The translations under genes were made by a program, and so were the position numbers. A stretch of 27,304 nt of DNA, from positions 1 to 27,304 of the IMG/VR virus record IMGVR_UViG_3300044641_009468. The stretch is one strand, 5' to 3'. This document shows positions 13,941-21,298 of the stretch, piece by piece (the stretch's first letter is position 1; the number at the start of each line of letters is the position of its first letter). Origin of the DNA: a virus. The notes beneath the pieces were generated by a model. The model saw only the letters and a list, made by a program, of their open reading frames with translations, was not told the DNA's origin and did not search any database.

Positions 13941-14381
13941 TTACGGAGCCGCGAGGGCGGCGGCGGATTTGACGAAGGGACGCACGGTGCCAGGGACGGT
14001 GCCGGAGAGGCCTTCATCATTGCTGGTGCGTTTCGGATTGCCCGCGATGACTGCCATGTCTGCGGTGACGACGAAGCCGAGGATGTCACGGCCTTCGGCG
14101 ACGTTGACGAGATCGGTGAGAGCTTGACCGGGATGCACGTTGCCGAGGCCCCAGCATTCGCCGAGGGCATTGAGGCGCGGGCGCAGGTTCAGCTCAAAGG
14201 TGAGGCGCGGATCGCGATACTCGGCATACACGACGGCATGGGTGTCGCCTTTGTGCAGGACTTCATCGCGCTCGCCCGTCCAGGTGCAATCGAGGATGAG
14301 GGCACCTTCCTCATCGGCGTGGACATCGGCGGGCTTCACGCCGTGGGAGATGATGGGTTCAACGTGGGGATCAGCAGGCAT
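13941..14381 (-). CDS. Candidate major tail tube protein
   Basis: 146 residues. The central part is beta-rich: GALILDCTWTGERDEVLHKG, AVVYAEYRDPRLTFELNLRP, then GRDILGFVVTADMAVIAG and NPKRTSNDEGLSGTVPGTV. The C-terminus is helical and small (VKSAAALAAP). It lies where lambda V (tail tube) stands, after the tail terminator and before the G/T chaperones. Its own terminator 22 bp downstream fits a highly expressed structural gene. The assignment rests on position, size and beta pattern rather than on a recognised signature. A decoration protein is an alternative. Confidence 0.5.
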   Translation of the reverse strand: MPADPHVEPIISHGVKPADVHADEEGALILDCTWTGERDEVLHKGDTHAVVYAEYRDPRLTFELNLRPRLNALGECWGLGNVHPGQALTDLVNVAEGRDILGFVVTADMAVIAGNPKRTSNDEGLSGTVPGTVRPFVKSAAALAAP

Positions 14382-14433
14382 GAGCGGAGAAAGGTGAGGG
14401 GTTCAGCGTGGAGGGGGTTTGAATCAGCCGCGA

Positions 14434-14922
14434 TTACGAGCCTGATGCGGCGGCGGTGAACTGGAGTCCGCGCGCCTTGAACAGGATGCACTTCGTGGTG
14501 CTTTTCGCGACGATGAACGGCTTTGGGTGCATGCCACTGGCGATGTCGGCCGTGGGAGCGATGCCGCCTGCGGTGCCGCTGAGCACATAGACCGGAGCCA
14601 CCATGGACAGCGTGGCACCGAGCGTAAGGTCATCGTCTTCATAAACCACGGCGAGCACTTGATCGACTGCGGCGGTGTGTGCGGCGAGTCCTTCGACTTC
14701 GGTGGTGCCGGTGCCATTGGCATCGGCGAGCTGCCATTTGCCATTGCCATCGAGATAGACGGCCTGCCCGGCGGTGATGGCGACGCCCGCGACGGCGTGT
14801 TTGAATTTGGCGCGCGCGCCGGTTTTGAAGGACGCGGCGGTGACGGTTAGATCAGCGGCGTGGGAGCCGATGGCAAGCGCAAGGGAAACGACGAGGGCGA
14901 AGAGGCGGAGGAGGTGCTTCAT
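14434..14922 (-). CDS. Signal-peptide-bearing DUF2190-like (capsid decoration type) protein
   Basis: 162 residues from the ATG at 14922. An ATG at 14961 would read repeat-like spacer. Residues 1-22 form a signal peptide (LLRLFALVVSLALAIGSHA, cleavage likely before Ala23-Asp24). The mature part has the pattern of small beta-barrel decoration proteins: AGQAVYLDGNGKWQLADANG, then VEGLAAHTAAVDQVLAVVYE and GATLSMVAPVYVLSGTAGGI. That family normally has no signal peptide. It lies between the tail terminator and the tube candidate. It may be an exported virion component or a protein recruited from the host. The family call is moderate. Confidence 0.6.
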   Translation of the reverse strand: MKHLLRLFALVVSLALAIGSHAADLTVTAASFKTGARAKFKHAVAGVAITAGQAVYLDGNGKWQLADANGTGTTEVEGLAAHTAAVDQVLAVVYEDDDLTLGATLSMVAPVYVLSGTAGGIAPTADIASGMHPKPFIVAKSTTKCILFKARGLQFTAAASGS

Positions 14923-14977
14923 GGGTGGAGTGATGGAGTGGTGGAGTGCTGGAGGTGTCAAAGTGGCTTGTGAGTCT

Positions 14978-15055
14978 TCCTCCTCCTCTTACTCTTACTC
15001 CTCCTCCCCCCCCCTGCACTGGAGGAAGAGTAGGAGGAGGAGGCGGAGGCGGATT
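14978..15055. repeat. Pyrimidine/purine mirror tract with hairpin potential
   Basis: A CT-only run (14978-15014) that ends in nine consecutive C's is followed, after TGCACT, by an almost pure AG run (GGAGGAAGAGTAGGAGGAGG). The two halves are partly complementary (CCTCC/GGAGG, TACTCTT/AAGAGTA), so RNA could fold into a long stem, and DNA could adopt a triplex-like form. Confidence 0.6.
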
Positions 15056-15061
15056 GTCTGG

Positions 15062-15493
15062 CTACCTCGGCAGGGTGACGTGGAAGGTGATGGCGATGCT
15101 GCTTTCGGTGGCTCCGGTGTCTTCGCGGCGGATGTTTTGCGGGGCGGGATAGCTGATGGCGTCGAGGTGGTAGCCGTTGCGCAGCGTGACGGCGGTGGCG
15201 GCGTAGTATTCGTAGAACGCGGACTGGTTGCGCAGGCGGGCCAGGGCGGCGTCGAGATAGACATCCGTGGTGCTGCGATCTGATTGGCTGTGCAGGGTGA
15301 CGAGGCACTGGATCTGCCGCGTGCGGCCCTCGCCCTGCTCATCGGCGGTGATGACGAGCGCGGGATCGGGCTTGTCCGCGCCGCTGTCCATTTTGAGCAC
15401 AGGGCAGACATCGACGGCGGGCATGCCATCGGCGCGGGCGGCGGTGGAGTTCAGGTAGCCATCGAGGAGGGTGACGAAGGTGGTGTCGAGCAT
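15062..15493 (-). CDS. Tail terminator/completion-like protein
   Basis: 143 residues. An N-terminal helix (LDTTFVTLLDGYLNSTAARA) is followed by alternating strands and helices: DPALVITADEQGEGRTRQIQ, CLVTLHSQSDRSTTDVYLDA, and a closing SIAITFHVTLPR strand. This alpha/beta pattern and size suit the lambda U / gp17-type tail terminator, which caps the tube and joins it to the head. It comes directly after the gp10-like neck gene, as in lambda-like operons. No signature is decisive. Confidence 0.6.
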   Translation of the reverse strand: MLDTTFVTLLDGYLNSTAARADGMPAVDVCPVLKMDSGADKPDPALVITADEQGEGRTRQIQCLVTLHSQSDRSTTDVYLDAALARLRNQSAFYEYYAATAVTLRNGYHLDAISYPAPQNIRREDTGATESSIAITFHVTLPR

Positions 15494-15511
15494 GATAAAT
15501 GAGGGGAGGTG

Positions 15512-16318
15512 TCAGAGCTTGAGGCTGCGCAGGTAGCCGCGGAGGGCGTGTGGGGCCTCGCGCTGCATGACGCCGAGACGGAAGCGACCGGCGGCGGTGA
15601 ATAAACGCTGCATGGCGCGCGAGGTATCGCCCGCCTTAAACTCCAGACGGACGCGCATGCCGGCGTTTTGGGTGAGGGTGGTCATGCGCGAGCTAGCGAA
15701 GCTGCGGCTGTGTCGCCGCACCCATCCAGGCACGCCGGACAGGGCTCCAAACCGGCCGTCATAGGCCAGCACCAATGAGGCGGCTGCCATGCCGACGTTT
15801 TTTTGTTTCCGCTTCAGCCAGGCGCGCAGGTAGCGCGGATCTTGAATGAAGGCGCTGGGCTTGTCTCCGCGCACGCGTCCATTTGGCCCACGTCGGCGCT
15901 GGTGCTCCGCGCCTTCATCGCGGGTGAAGTCGATCAGCTCGGGCAGGCTCAGCCGGCGTGCGAGCGCATTGGCGGCGACGAAGTCTTTGCGCTTGATGGC
16001 TGTCCAGTATCCCGCGGCGGCTTGGCGATTCTTTGCCTTCATCATGGCGTAGATGTGGCTGGCGGTGCCATAGACGCGGCTTACATCCCGCACGATGGCG
16101 GCTTCGCCTTGCTGGCGAGCGGCGGGGCCAAAAATGCCGCGATCTAAGCTCGCTGGCGGCACGATTTGCACCAGTCCTTTGTTTTTCCCGCTGCTGCTGA
16201 TGAGCGCGCGGGTGTGTTTTTTGATCAGGTCATCACCCACCTTCTTCACCTGCGCCGGGGTGGCGCGGAGCTTGCGGATCAGCTTGTCCATGCCTTTGAC
16301 CTGGGCGAGCGCGCTCAT
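15512..16318 (-). CDS. HK97 gp10-like neck/minor tail protein
   Basis: 268 residues. The start has the gp10/lambda Z-like phrase VKGMDKLIRKLRATPAQVKK, followed by a basic segment. The middle is very basic (AEHQRRRGPNGRVRGD), and the end is RLGVMQREAPHALRGYLRSL. Such proteins complete the tail or form the connector ring between head and tail. It is longer than usual (about 130-190), and the insertion at about 70-190 is unassigned. It starts 3 bp after the connector gene stop, so the two are probably translationally coupled. The TGA stop lies within a TGACACC element. Confidence 0.65.
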   Translation of the reverse strand: MSALAQVKGMDKLIRKLRATPAQVKKVGDDLIKKHTRALISSSGKNKGLVQIVPPASLDRGIFGPAARQQGEAAIVRDVSRVYGTASHIYAMMKAKNRQAAAGYWTAIKRKDFVAANALARRLSLPELIDFTRDEGAEHQRRRGPNGRVRGDKPSAFIQDPRYLRAWLKRKQKNVGMAAASLVLAYDGRFGALSGVPGWVRRHSRSFASSRMTTLTQNAGMRVRLEFKAGDTSRAMQRLFTAAGRFRLGVMQREAPHALRGYLRSLKL

Positions 16319-16321
16319 GCT

Positions 16322-16657
16322 TTACGAGGGGGAGGGCAGTTTGCGCTCGGCCTTGATGAGCCAGGCGACATCGGCGTCGTTTTGACCGGCGACATCGTCC
16401 ACTTGGTAATCGACGCCAGCATAACTAAGCACGCTGCGCTTCGCAGGCGCGGTGCGTAGGATACTTTTCAGCACGGTGGCGGTGAGCGGCTGCACGCGCT
16501 GCCAGAGGCCCGTGGCGGTGTCCATGCGATGCTGCACGGCCCCGAGGATGACAGCGGCGGTCATTGTGGCGCTGCCGATGGTGATGCGTTTCCCGTGGTG
16601 GGCCTCAGCATGGCGCTGATGGCGGAGGGCGGCATCTCGGACGGCGGAGGGGGACAT
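16322..16657 (-). CDS. Head-tail connector protein
   Basis: 111 residues. The first part is helical and His-rich (SAVRDAALRHQRHAEAHHGK). The rest is beta-rich (RITIGSATMTAAVILGAVQH, KRSVLSYAGVDYQVDDVAGQ) and ends WLIKAERKLPSPS. A small beta-barrel protein immediately upstream of the gp10-like neck gene fits lambda FII/gp6-type joining proteins. The assignment comes mainly from gene order and size. It is the first gene after the terminator that closes the glycosyltransferase cassette. Confidence 0.5.
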   Translation of the reverse strand: MSPSAVRDAALRHQRHAEAHHGKRITIGSATMTAAVILGAVQHRMDTATGLWQRVQPLTATVLKSILRTAPAKRSVLSYAGVDYQVDDVAGQNDADVAWLIKAERKLPSPS

Positions 16658-16691
16658 GGAGAAGAGGAGACTTGGAGACTGAGAGACTGGT

Positions 16692-16737
16692 CAGAAAAAA
16701 CCCGCCGCGCCCCCAACCATGAAGTGCGCGACGGGTT
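16692..16737 (-). terminator. Intrinsic terminator downstream of the glycosyltransferases
   Basis: On the minus strand AACCCGTCGCGC (16737-16726) pairs with GCGCGGCGGGTT (16710-16699) with one mismatch. A TTTTTTCTGA tract follows (16700-16692). Confidence 0.85.
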
Positions 16738-16793
16738 ATCTCTGAGCAACCAGACAACATCGAGGGCACGATGCTGATGGTGATTTCACGGTG

Positions 16794-17381
16794 TCAAACC
16801 TCCGGCGCGAGCGTGGTGCGGGCGTCGTGGCGGTAGGTGTGCAGGATACCATCGATGTGATGCGCGCGCGTGACATGCTGCCGCGCCTGCGCCACCCAGG
16901 CGGCGTCTTCGCCGTAGTTGGTATCTAGGAACTGGCAGTGGCGGATTTTCGTGCGCCGCCAAGCGCAGACGTGCCAGGGGCCACGCGTGATGCGCTGGTC
17001 ATCCGGGCCGTCGAGGATGAGCTTGTCATCTTTGGCCCCGAGCTGGAAATGCACGGTGAAGGGCTTGCCGTTGTAGATGGCAGCCTGGTCAAAGGTGATG
17101 ACATCGGCCTCCGGGTGCTCGATGATGGCCTCAATCAGACGCGTGACGTAGTCCTCGCTGACATCATCGTCATCGTCCACGAAAGCAATGAAGTCGCCGC
17201 GGGCGGAATTGAGCAGCGCTTGGCGTTTCATGCCGATGCTGCGGGCGCGGTTGTCGTAGAGCACGAGGTGCTCGATGTGTTGAGATCCACGCTGGCTGAT
17301 GATTTTACCATGAAGATGGCTGCCTTGCACGACGCGGTTCCAGCAGGCGGGTGTGAGGATGGAAAGGAGGGGAGGTTTCAT
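16794..17381 (-). CDS. Family 2-type glycosyltransferase (single domain)
   Basis: 195 residues. PPLLSILTPACWNR is the first strand of a GT-A fold. IGMKRQALLNSARGDFIAF leads to VDDDDDVSEDYVTRLIEAII, the metal and nucleotide-sugar site (Asp cluster at about 69-73). GPWHVCAWRRTKI and YGEDAAWVAQA resemble the late acceptor-side ED motif. It is shorter than free-standing GT2 enzymes (about 230-300), so it may be a minimal domain. The start ATG overlaps the stop of the upstream two-domain transferase (ATGA), so the two are co-translated. The product ends GAG GTT TGA inside a TTTGACACC element. The acceptor is unknown; the neighbouring capsid or tail proteins are candidates. Confidence 0.8.
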   Translation of the reverse strand: MKPPLLSILTPACWNRVVQGSHLHGKIISQRGSQHIEHLVLYDNRARSIGMKRQALLNSARGDFIAFVDDDDDVSEDYVTRLIEAIIEHPEADVITFDQAAIYNGKPFTVHFQLGAKDDKLILDGPDDQRITRGPWHVCAWRRTKIRHCQFLDTNYGEDAAWVAQARQHVTRAHHIDGILHTYRHDARTTLAPEV

Positions 17382-19063
17382 GCGGTGCGGGGTTTGATGC
17401 CGGTGAGTTCTTCGAAGATGGCAGCGCCTTCGGCGTAGCGTTCGGGGCTATTGTGGATGGCATAGACTTCGTCCCAGCCTTTGCCCTCGTTAAAGAAGGG
17501 ATGGTGGTGCTCGATGACGATGTGATTGGCGTCGATGACGATGCCGTCTTTGTAGGCAGACCAGGAGTGGAAATCGTCGCTGAAGACGGACTTGAATCGG
17601 GGATGGAGGAAGAATCCTTGCTGCTGGTAGCGGGCGCGGTTGATGACGGCGATGCAGAGCAAATCATCGGTGCGGTGCCCGTCGCTGACTTTGAGGGCAG
17701 CGGGATCGGCATACTTGGCGGCGAAGGCTTGCTCGATCATCACATCCCAGCCCATCGGCGGCTCAAAGTCGTCGTTGATCTGGATGAGGATTTCTCCACA
17801 CGAGGCGGCGGCGGCGAGATTCCACGCGCCGACGCTGGCACCATTGCCGGTCTGGATGACGTGGCGATAGACGGCGAGCGGCATGCTTTGCTCGTCGTTG
17901 AAGTCGAAGGCGAAGAGGTGCTCGACGCGGTCGGGATGCGTGGCGCGATTCAACCACTGGCGGCGGGCATCGGCGGCGATCTTTGGACGGCCGCGCGTGG
18001 CATGGAGGAGGCTGATGACGGGATGGCGCTGGGCCTTCAAGTGATTGATTTCGCGCACATCAGCTTCCTTGAAGCGACCATTGGCACGAAGGGCCATGCC
18101 ATGGAGCTGCACGCCCAGGTAGCCGTAGTATTTGCCGCGGCGGTTCCAGATGTATTCCGGCGGATCGCTGAGTCCGCCCATGGCCTCGGCATACGCGAGG
18201 GCGGCGCGGGGATCGCCGAGGCGCAGCTTGCAGTTCACCATCTCGCCAAAGGCCTCGCGGCGATAGGGCGCGGCATTGAGGGCTTGCAGCAGGTATTGCT
18301 CCTGCGCACGCACGTTGGTGGAGACCTGAGCGATGTTGATGAGTAGCTCGTAGCCTTCATCGGGGCCGAGATCGGGGTGCTTCAGTGCCTGCTGGGCGAT
18401 CTGCACGCCTTCTTCGATGCGGCCGACAAAGCGCATGGACTGCCACAGGTGGAAGAGGTGGGAGAGAGTGCGCTCGGTCTCGGGGATGCTTTCGAGTATT
18501 CGTAGATTTCGCTCGTTGTTTGGCGTGCGGTCTTTGTGCGTGGCGTGATGCCAAACGGGCGATTCCTGAACAATGACGCGAGGCGCTTCCATGTTCACCT
18601 TGAAGCTCTCATGGATGGGTGAGATCCAAGTGCCGGTATCGCGGCGCAGGATGCGCTCACGCAGCACGCAGAGCTGGTCCTCGGGCACGACGTAGGGCAG
18701 GGTGACGACATCCGGCCGCTCGGTGGCGATGCGTTTGCGCAAAGCCTGCCATTCCTCCATGGTGCCGCCATAGACATCATCGGTGTCCGCCCAGGCGATG
18801 TAGTCACCATCGGCGAGCTTGAAGGCGAGATTGCGAGCGGCGGCGAAGTCGTCGACATGAGGCCAGTCGGCATGCTCGGGCTGGTTGTGATACTCGGCGG
18901 TGATGCAGCCACGGCTGCGGGCGATGTCGAGGCTGGCATCGGGCTCTTGATTGCCGATGGCTCGCACGACGATGATTTGATCGAAGAGCGGCGAGAAGGA
19001 GTCGAGGAAGCGAGGCATCCAGTGCTCCACATTTCCGGCGATGATGGCGAGGCTGATTTTCAT
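17378..19063 (-). CDS. Two-domain glycosyltransferase with central TPR-like region
   Basis: 561 residues from the ATG at 19063; the frame is open further but then overlaps the capsid gene. Domain 1 (1-200) is a GT-A fold: ISLAIIAGNVEHWMPRFLDS, NLAFKLADGDYIAWADTDDV with the DxD-type site at 93-96, and WISPIHESF. Residues about 200-330 are helical repeats resembling TPRs (ERTLSHLFHLWQSMRFVGRI, QQALKHPDLGPDEGYELLIN, YLLQALNAAPYRREAFGEMV). Domain 2 (about 335-555) begins VISLLHATRGRP and holds a second acidic site, ILIQINDDFEPP, then HSWSAYKDG and IVIEHHHPFFNEG. Two transferase sites joined by TPRs suggest polymerising or two-step sugar addition to a protein. It lies directly after the capsid gene. 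Confidence 0.85.
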   Translation of the reverse strand: MKISLAIIAGNVEHWMPRFLDSFSPLFDQIIVVRAIGNQEPDASLDIARSRGCITAEYHNQPEHADWPHVDDFAAARNLAFKLADGDYIAWADTDDVYGGTMEEWQALRKRIATERPDVVTLPYVVPEDQLCVLRERILRRDTGTWISPIHESFKVNMEAPRVIVQESPVWHHATHKDRTPNNERNLRILESIPETERTLSHLFHLWQSMRFVGRIEEGVQIAQQALKHPDLGPDEGYELLINIAQVSTNVRAQEQYLLQALNAAPYRREAFGEMVNCKLRLGDPRAALAYAEAMGGLSDPPEYIWNRRGKYYGYLGVQLHGMALRANGRFKEADVREINHLKAQRHPVISLLHATRGRPKIAADARRQWLNRATHPDRVEHLFAFDFNDEQSMPLAVYRHVIQTGNGASVGAWNLAAAASCGEILIQINDDFEPPMGWDVMIEQAFAAKYADPAALKVSDGHRTDDLLCIAVINRARYQQQGFFLHPRFKSVFSDDFHSWSAYKDGIVIDANHIVIEHHHPFFNEGKGWDEVYAIHNSPERYAEGAAIFEELTGIKPRTA

Positions 19064-19072
19064 GTGACGTAG

Positions 19073-19160
19073 AAACAAAAAACCCGCGCCGGTGGTGCTC
19101 CGAACGCGGGCGGGATTACTCCCAGATTGTAACCGCCCGCTGCGAGCACCAATCGCAGCG
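19073..19160 (-). promoter_or_regulatory. Tandem hairpins with complementary loops (terminator/attenuator) between capsid and glycosyltransferase genes
   Basis: Minus-strand hairpin 1: CGCTGCGA/TCGCAGCG (19160-19138). Hairpin 2: CCCGCG/CGCGGG (19110-19083), then TTTTTTGTTT, which is a terminator ending 10 bp before the 19063 start. TGGTGCTC, spanning the loop of hairpin 1 (19151-19144), is perfectly complementary to GAGCACCA in the loop of hairpin 2 (19100-19093). The two could kiss or form an alternative fold. TACAAT between them is a possible -10 box. Confidence 0.6.
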
Positions 19161-19179
19161 AGCGGGAGTGAGGAGCCGA

Positions 19180-20073
19180 TTACGAGGTCGGCGTGGTGAA
19201 GAGCTTGACGGCACCGGTGACGGCGGCGGAATAGCCGAAGAGCACGTGGGTGTTGATGAACCACTTGCCCGCGGCGCGGTTCCAGTGGCGGGTGTAGAGC
19301 ATGCTGATGCCGCTGTCGGGATCGACATACTGCTCGAAGGCGGAATACTCTTCCGAGGGCAGGTAGTTGCCGAGGTTGCGCATAGCAACCGCGATGCCTT
19401 CCTTGCCAGCGCAAAAGCCAATGAGGCTGATGCTGTTCGTGGGCAGGACATCGCTGGAATAGATGTCAAGGCCCATGAGACGGCCGAGCATGCCCTCCTT
19501 GATCGCCATGTTGTCACCGCGATTGAGTGCGAGGGTGATCTTGTCATCACCGAGCATGGCGGCCTCCACGTCCATGTTCACGACGAGGGATTTAGGGCCA
19601 CGGATGCCCGCCTGAAGCATCGCCTTGCGAATGGCGATGAGCTGCGTGCGGCTGTAGTTGGCGGAGGCAGTGGTAAGGACAGCCGCGCCGAAGTTCGTGG
19701 TGGTGAGGACGCTGAACACGTCCTGAAGGAGCTTGTTCGCGGTGGCGTTGGCGAGCTGAGCGCCAAACTGCTCCAGACGGCTGGCATTGCTGCTGTCGGC
19801 GAGCTGCTGCGGCGTCACGTCGATGGGCGTGATGTAGCGTTTGTCCACATTCACCGTGATGGCGGAGATGGTGCCGCCAGTGCCTTCATAGGCGGACGCA
19901 CCCTGCACGAAGGAGGTGGAGGTGACATTGCCGAAGAGCGGCACCACGACGGCAGCGCCAGGCGTGGCGACTTCCGAGGAGATGTCGGTGGAGAAGACAT
20001 TCAGCGGCAGCAGAATGTCCACGAGCTGCTGGAAAACAGTCTGGCCGAAGAGGGTATCGTTGAACGTATTCAT
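19180..20073 (-). CDS. Major capsid protein (HK97-fold type)
   Basis: 297 residues. Typical features: an N-terminal arm (FNDTLFGQTVFQQLVDILLP), TPGAAVVVPLFGN, TVNVDKRYITPIDVTPQQLA, a spine-helix-like LEQFGAQLANATANKLLQDV, IRKAMLQAGIRGPKSLVVNM, and a late RHWNRAAGKWFINTHVLFGY segment. The order protease/scaffold then capsid matches lambda-like heads, and no other gene here fits. It lies 41 bp after the protease-scaffold stop and is followed by a strong terminator, as expected for the most abundant product. Confidence 0.85.
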   Translation of the reverse strand: MNTFNDTLFGQTVFQQLVDILLPLNVFSTDISSEVATPGAAVVVPLFGNVTSTSFVQGASAYEGTGGTISAITVNVDKRYITPIDVTPQQLADSSNASRLEQFGAQLANATANKLLQDVFSVLTTTNFGAAVLTTASANYSRTQLIAIRKAMLQAGIRGPKSLVVNMDVEAAMLGDDKITLALNRGDNMAIKEGMLGRLMGLDIYSSDVLPTNSISLIGFCAGKEGIAVAMRNLGNYLPSEEYSAFEQYVDPDSGISMLYTRHWNRAAGKWFINTHVLFGYSAAVTGAVKLFTTPTS

Positions 20074-20114
20074 TTAGATGGAGATGCGGGGTGGTGTGAG
20101 GGTGAGGGTGTCAA

Positions 20115-20540
20115 TCAGGCAGCGGACTGGTTGAAATAGGCAGATGGCTTTTTGAGCTCGCCCTTGTGCTTGTTATAGAAGCGGGTGCGCTCGGCGGGAT
20201 CGGTGATGGCGGCGTATTGCTCCTGCACGTTCTTGACCGTGCTCACAGCGGCAGCCGTGACAGGCGCATTGCCACCGGCGGCACCAGCTGCGCCATTGGC
20301 GAGGAGAGCGGTGATTTTGGCGAGCTCGGCTTTGAGGGCGGTGATCTCGGCTTTGTCGTCCTTGGTGGCGTCGGTGATGCGCGCGGTGAAGGCGGCTTTC
20401 ACATCGGCGTCTTCGAAGTCGATGACGACGTTTTTGGCGGCGGGTTTGTGCGCCTTGAAGGCCTCAACGGCCTGGTCTTCGGTGCAGTTTTCCGGCAGTT
20501 GGATGCCGAGGGCGGAGGCGAGAGCGATGATGGCTTTCAT
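20115..20540 (-). CDS. Possible internally started scaffold protein (lambda Nu3-like)
   Basis: Same frame as the protease gene, from the ATG at 20540, giving 141 residues (MKAIIALASALGIQLPENCT and onward). Upstream, at 20589-20597, the minus strand has TTTGACACC, the element found just before other starts in this genome. Lambda makes its scaffold Nu3 from an internal start in gene C in the same way. Independent translation is inferred. Confidence 0.45.
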   Translation of the reverse strand: MKAIIALASALGIQLPENCTEDQAVEAFKAHKPAAKNVVIDFEDADVKAAFTARITDATKDDKAEITALKAELAKITALLANGAAGAAGGNAPVTAAAVSTVKNVQEQYAAITDPAERTRFYNKHKGELKKPSAYFNQSAA

Positions 20541-21206
20541 GTGTTCAGTTGTGGAGGTGAGGGCCGTGATGGGCGCAACGGGCGGCGGGGTGTCAAAGAG
20601 GGCGCGGGGCGCATGGCGCAGCGCGGCGGTGATGCGGGCGGTCTTGAAGGCGGAGGCGCTGAGCGCGACTTCATCGGTGGTGGCATCGGCGAAGCCGTGC
20701 TCCACCGCTTCTTCGCCGGTGAGCCAGGTCTCGGCGTCCATCATGTCCATGATGTCCTCGTCGGTTTTTTTGGTGCGGTCGCGGTAGGCGGCGACGAGGC
20801 TGCTCTTGATCTTGTCGAGCAGGTCAGCGAGCTGGCGCATGTCCGCCGCATCTCCCATGGCGAAGCCGCTGGGGTTGTGGATCATGAGGAAGGCATTGCG
20901 CGGCATCTCAATCCGCGTGCCTGCCATGGCGATGACGGAGGCCATCGAGGCGGCGAGGCCTTCAATGCGCACGGTGACATTGCCGCGAGCCTTTAGCGCG
21001 TGGTAGATGGCAAGACCGTCAAAAACCTCACCGCCGGGCGAGTGGAGTGAAAGATGGATCGGAGTCGCTGCCGCGATGCTGCGGAGCTGGGCGAGGAAGT
21101 CTTTGGCACTGACGCCCCAGGCTCCAATCTCGTCGTGGATGGAGATTTCAGCGGCGGGGGCATCGGCGGCATTGGTGATTGTGAACCAAGTCTTAGAGCG
21201 GGACAT
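20115..21206 (-). CDS. ClpP-type prohead protease fused to scaffold
   Basis: 363 residues. Residues 1-190 are a ClpP/S49-like serine protease: HLSLHSPGGEVFDGLAIYHA, nucleophile Ser87 in GLAASMAS, His110 in FLMIHNPSG, and a likely Asp157 in MDAETWLTGEEAVEHGFAD. Residues 223-363 form an Ala/Lys/Glu-rich scaffold with a coiled-coil stretch (DKAEITALKAELAKITALLA) and a helical end (ERTRFYNKHKGELKKPSAYF). An internal ATG at 20540 could start a separate scaffold, like lambda C/Nu3. The linker contains TTTGACACC, otherwise seen only between genes here, suggesting an old gene boundary. It degrades scaffold and itself during head maturation. Confidence 0.85.
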   Translation of the reverse strand: MSRSKTWFTITNAADAPAAEISIHDEIGAWGVSAKDFLAQLRSIAAATPIHLSLHSPGGEVFDGLAIYHALKARGNVTVRIEGLAASMASVIAMAGTRIEMPRNAFLMIHNPSGFAMGDAADMRQLADLLDKIKSSLVAAYRDRTKKTDEDIMDMMDAETWLTGEEAVEHGFADATTDEVALSASAFKTARITAALRHAPRALFDTPPPVAPITALTSTTEHMKAIIALASALGIQLPENCTEDQAVEAFKAHKPAAKNVVIDFEDADVKAAFTARITDATKDDKAEITALKAELAKITALLANGAAGAAGGNAPVTAAAVSTVKNVQEQYAAITDPAERTRFYNKHKGELKKPSAYFNQSAA

Positions 21207-21240
21207 GCTCGCCGCGAGGTGTCAAAGGACGTGGAAGTGA

Positions 21241-21298
21241 AGACAAAAAGATGACAGACAAAAACATGCTGATTTTTTTGTCTGTCATTTTTTTGTCT
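21241..21298. terminator. Long AT-rich palindrome between portal and protease genes
   Basis: Arms at 21241-21264 and 21274-21298 each contain AGACAAAAA-ATGACAGACAAAAA in inverted orientation, with about one mismatch over 24 bp and a loop of about 8 bases. T runs lie on both sides, so it could act as a bidirectional terminator, an RNase III site or an attenuator. Within each arm AGACAAAAA is repeated. Its low GC is striking in this genome. Confidence 0.6.

Noticed and set aside
17453-20139. Long + strand frames opposite the glycosyltransferase and capsid genes
   Set aside because: They are antisense to convincing genes and contain no recognisable motif.
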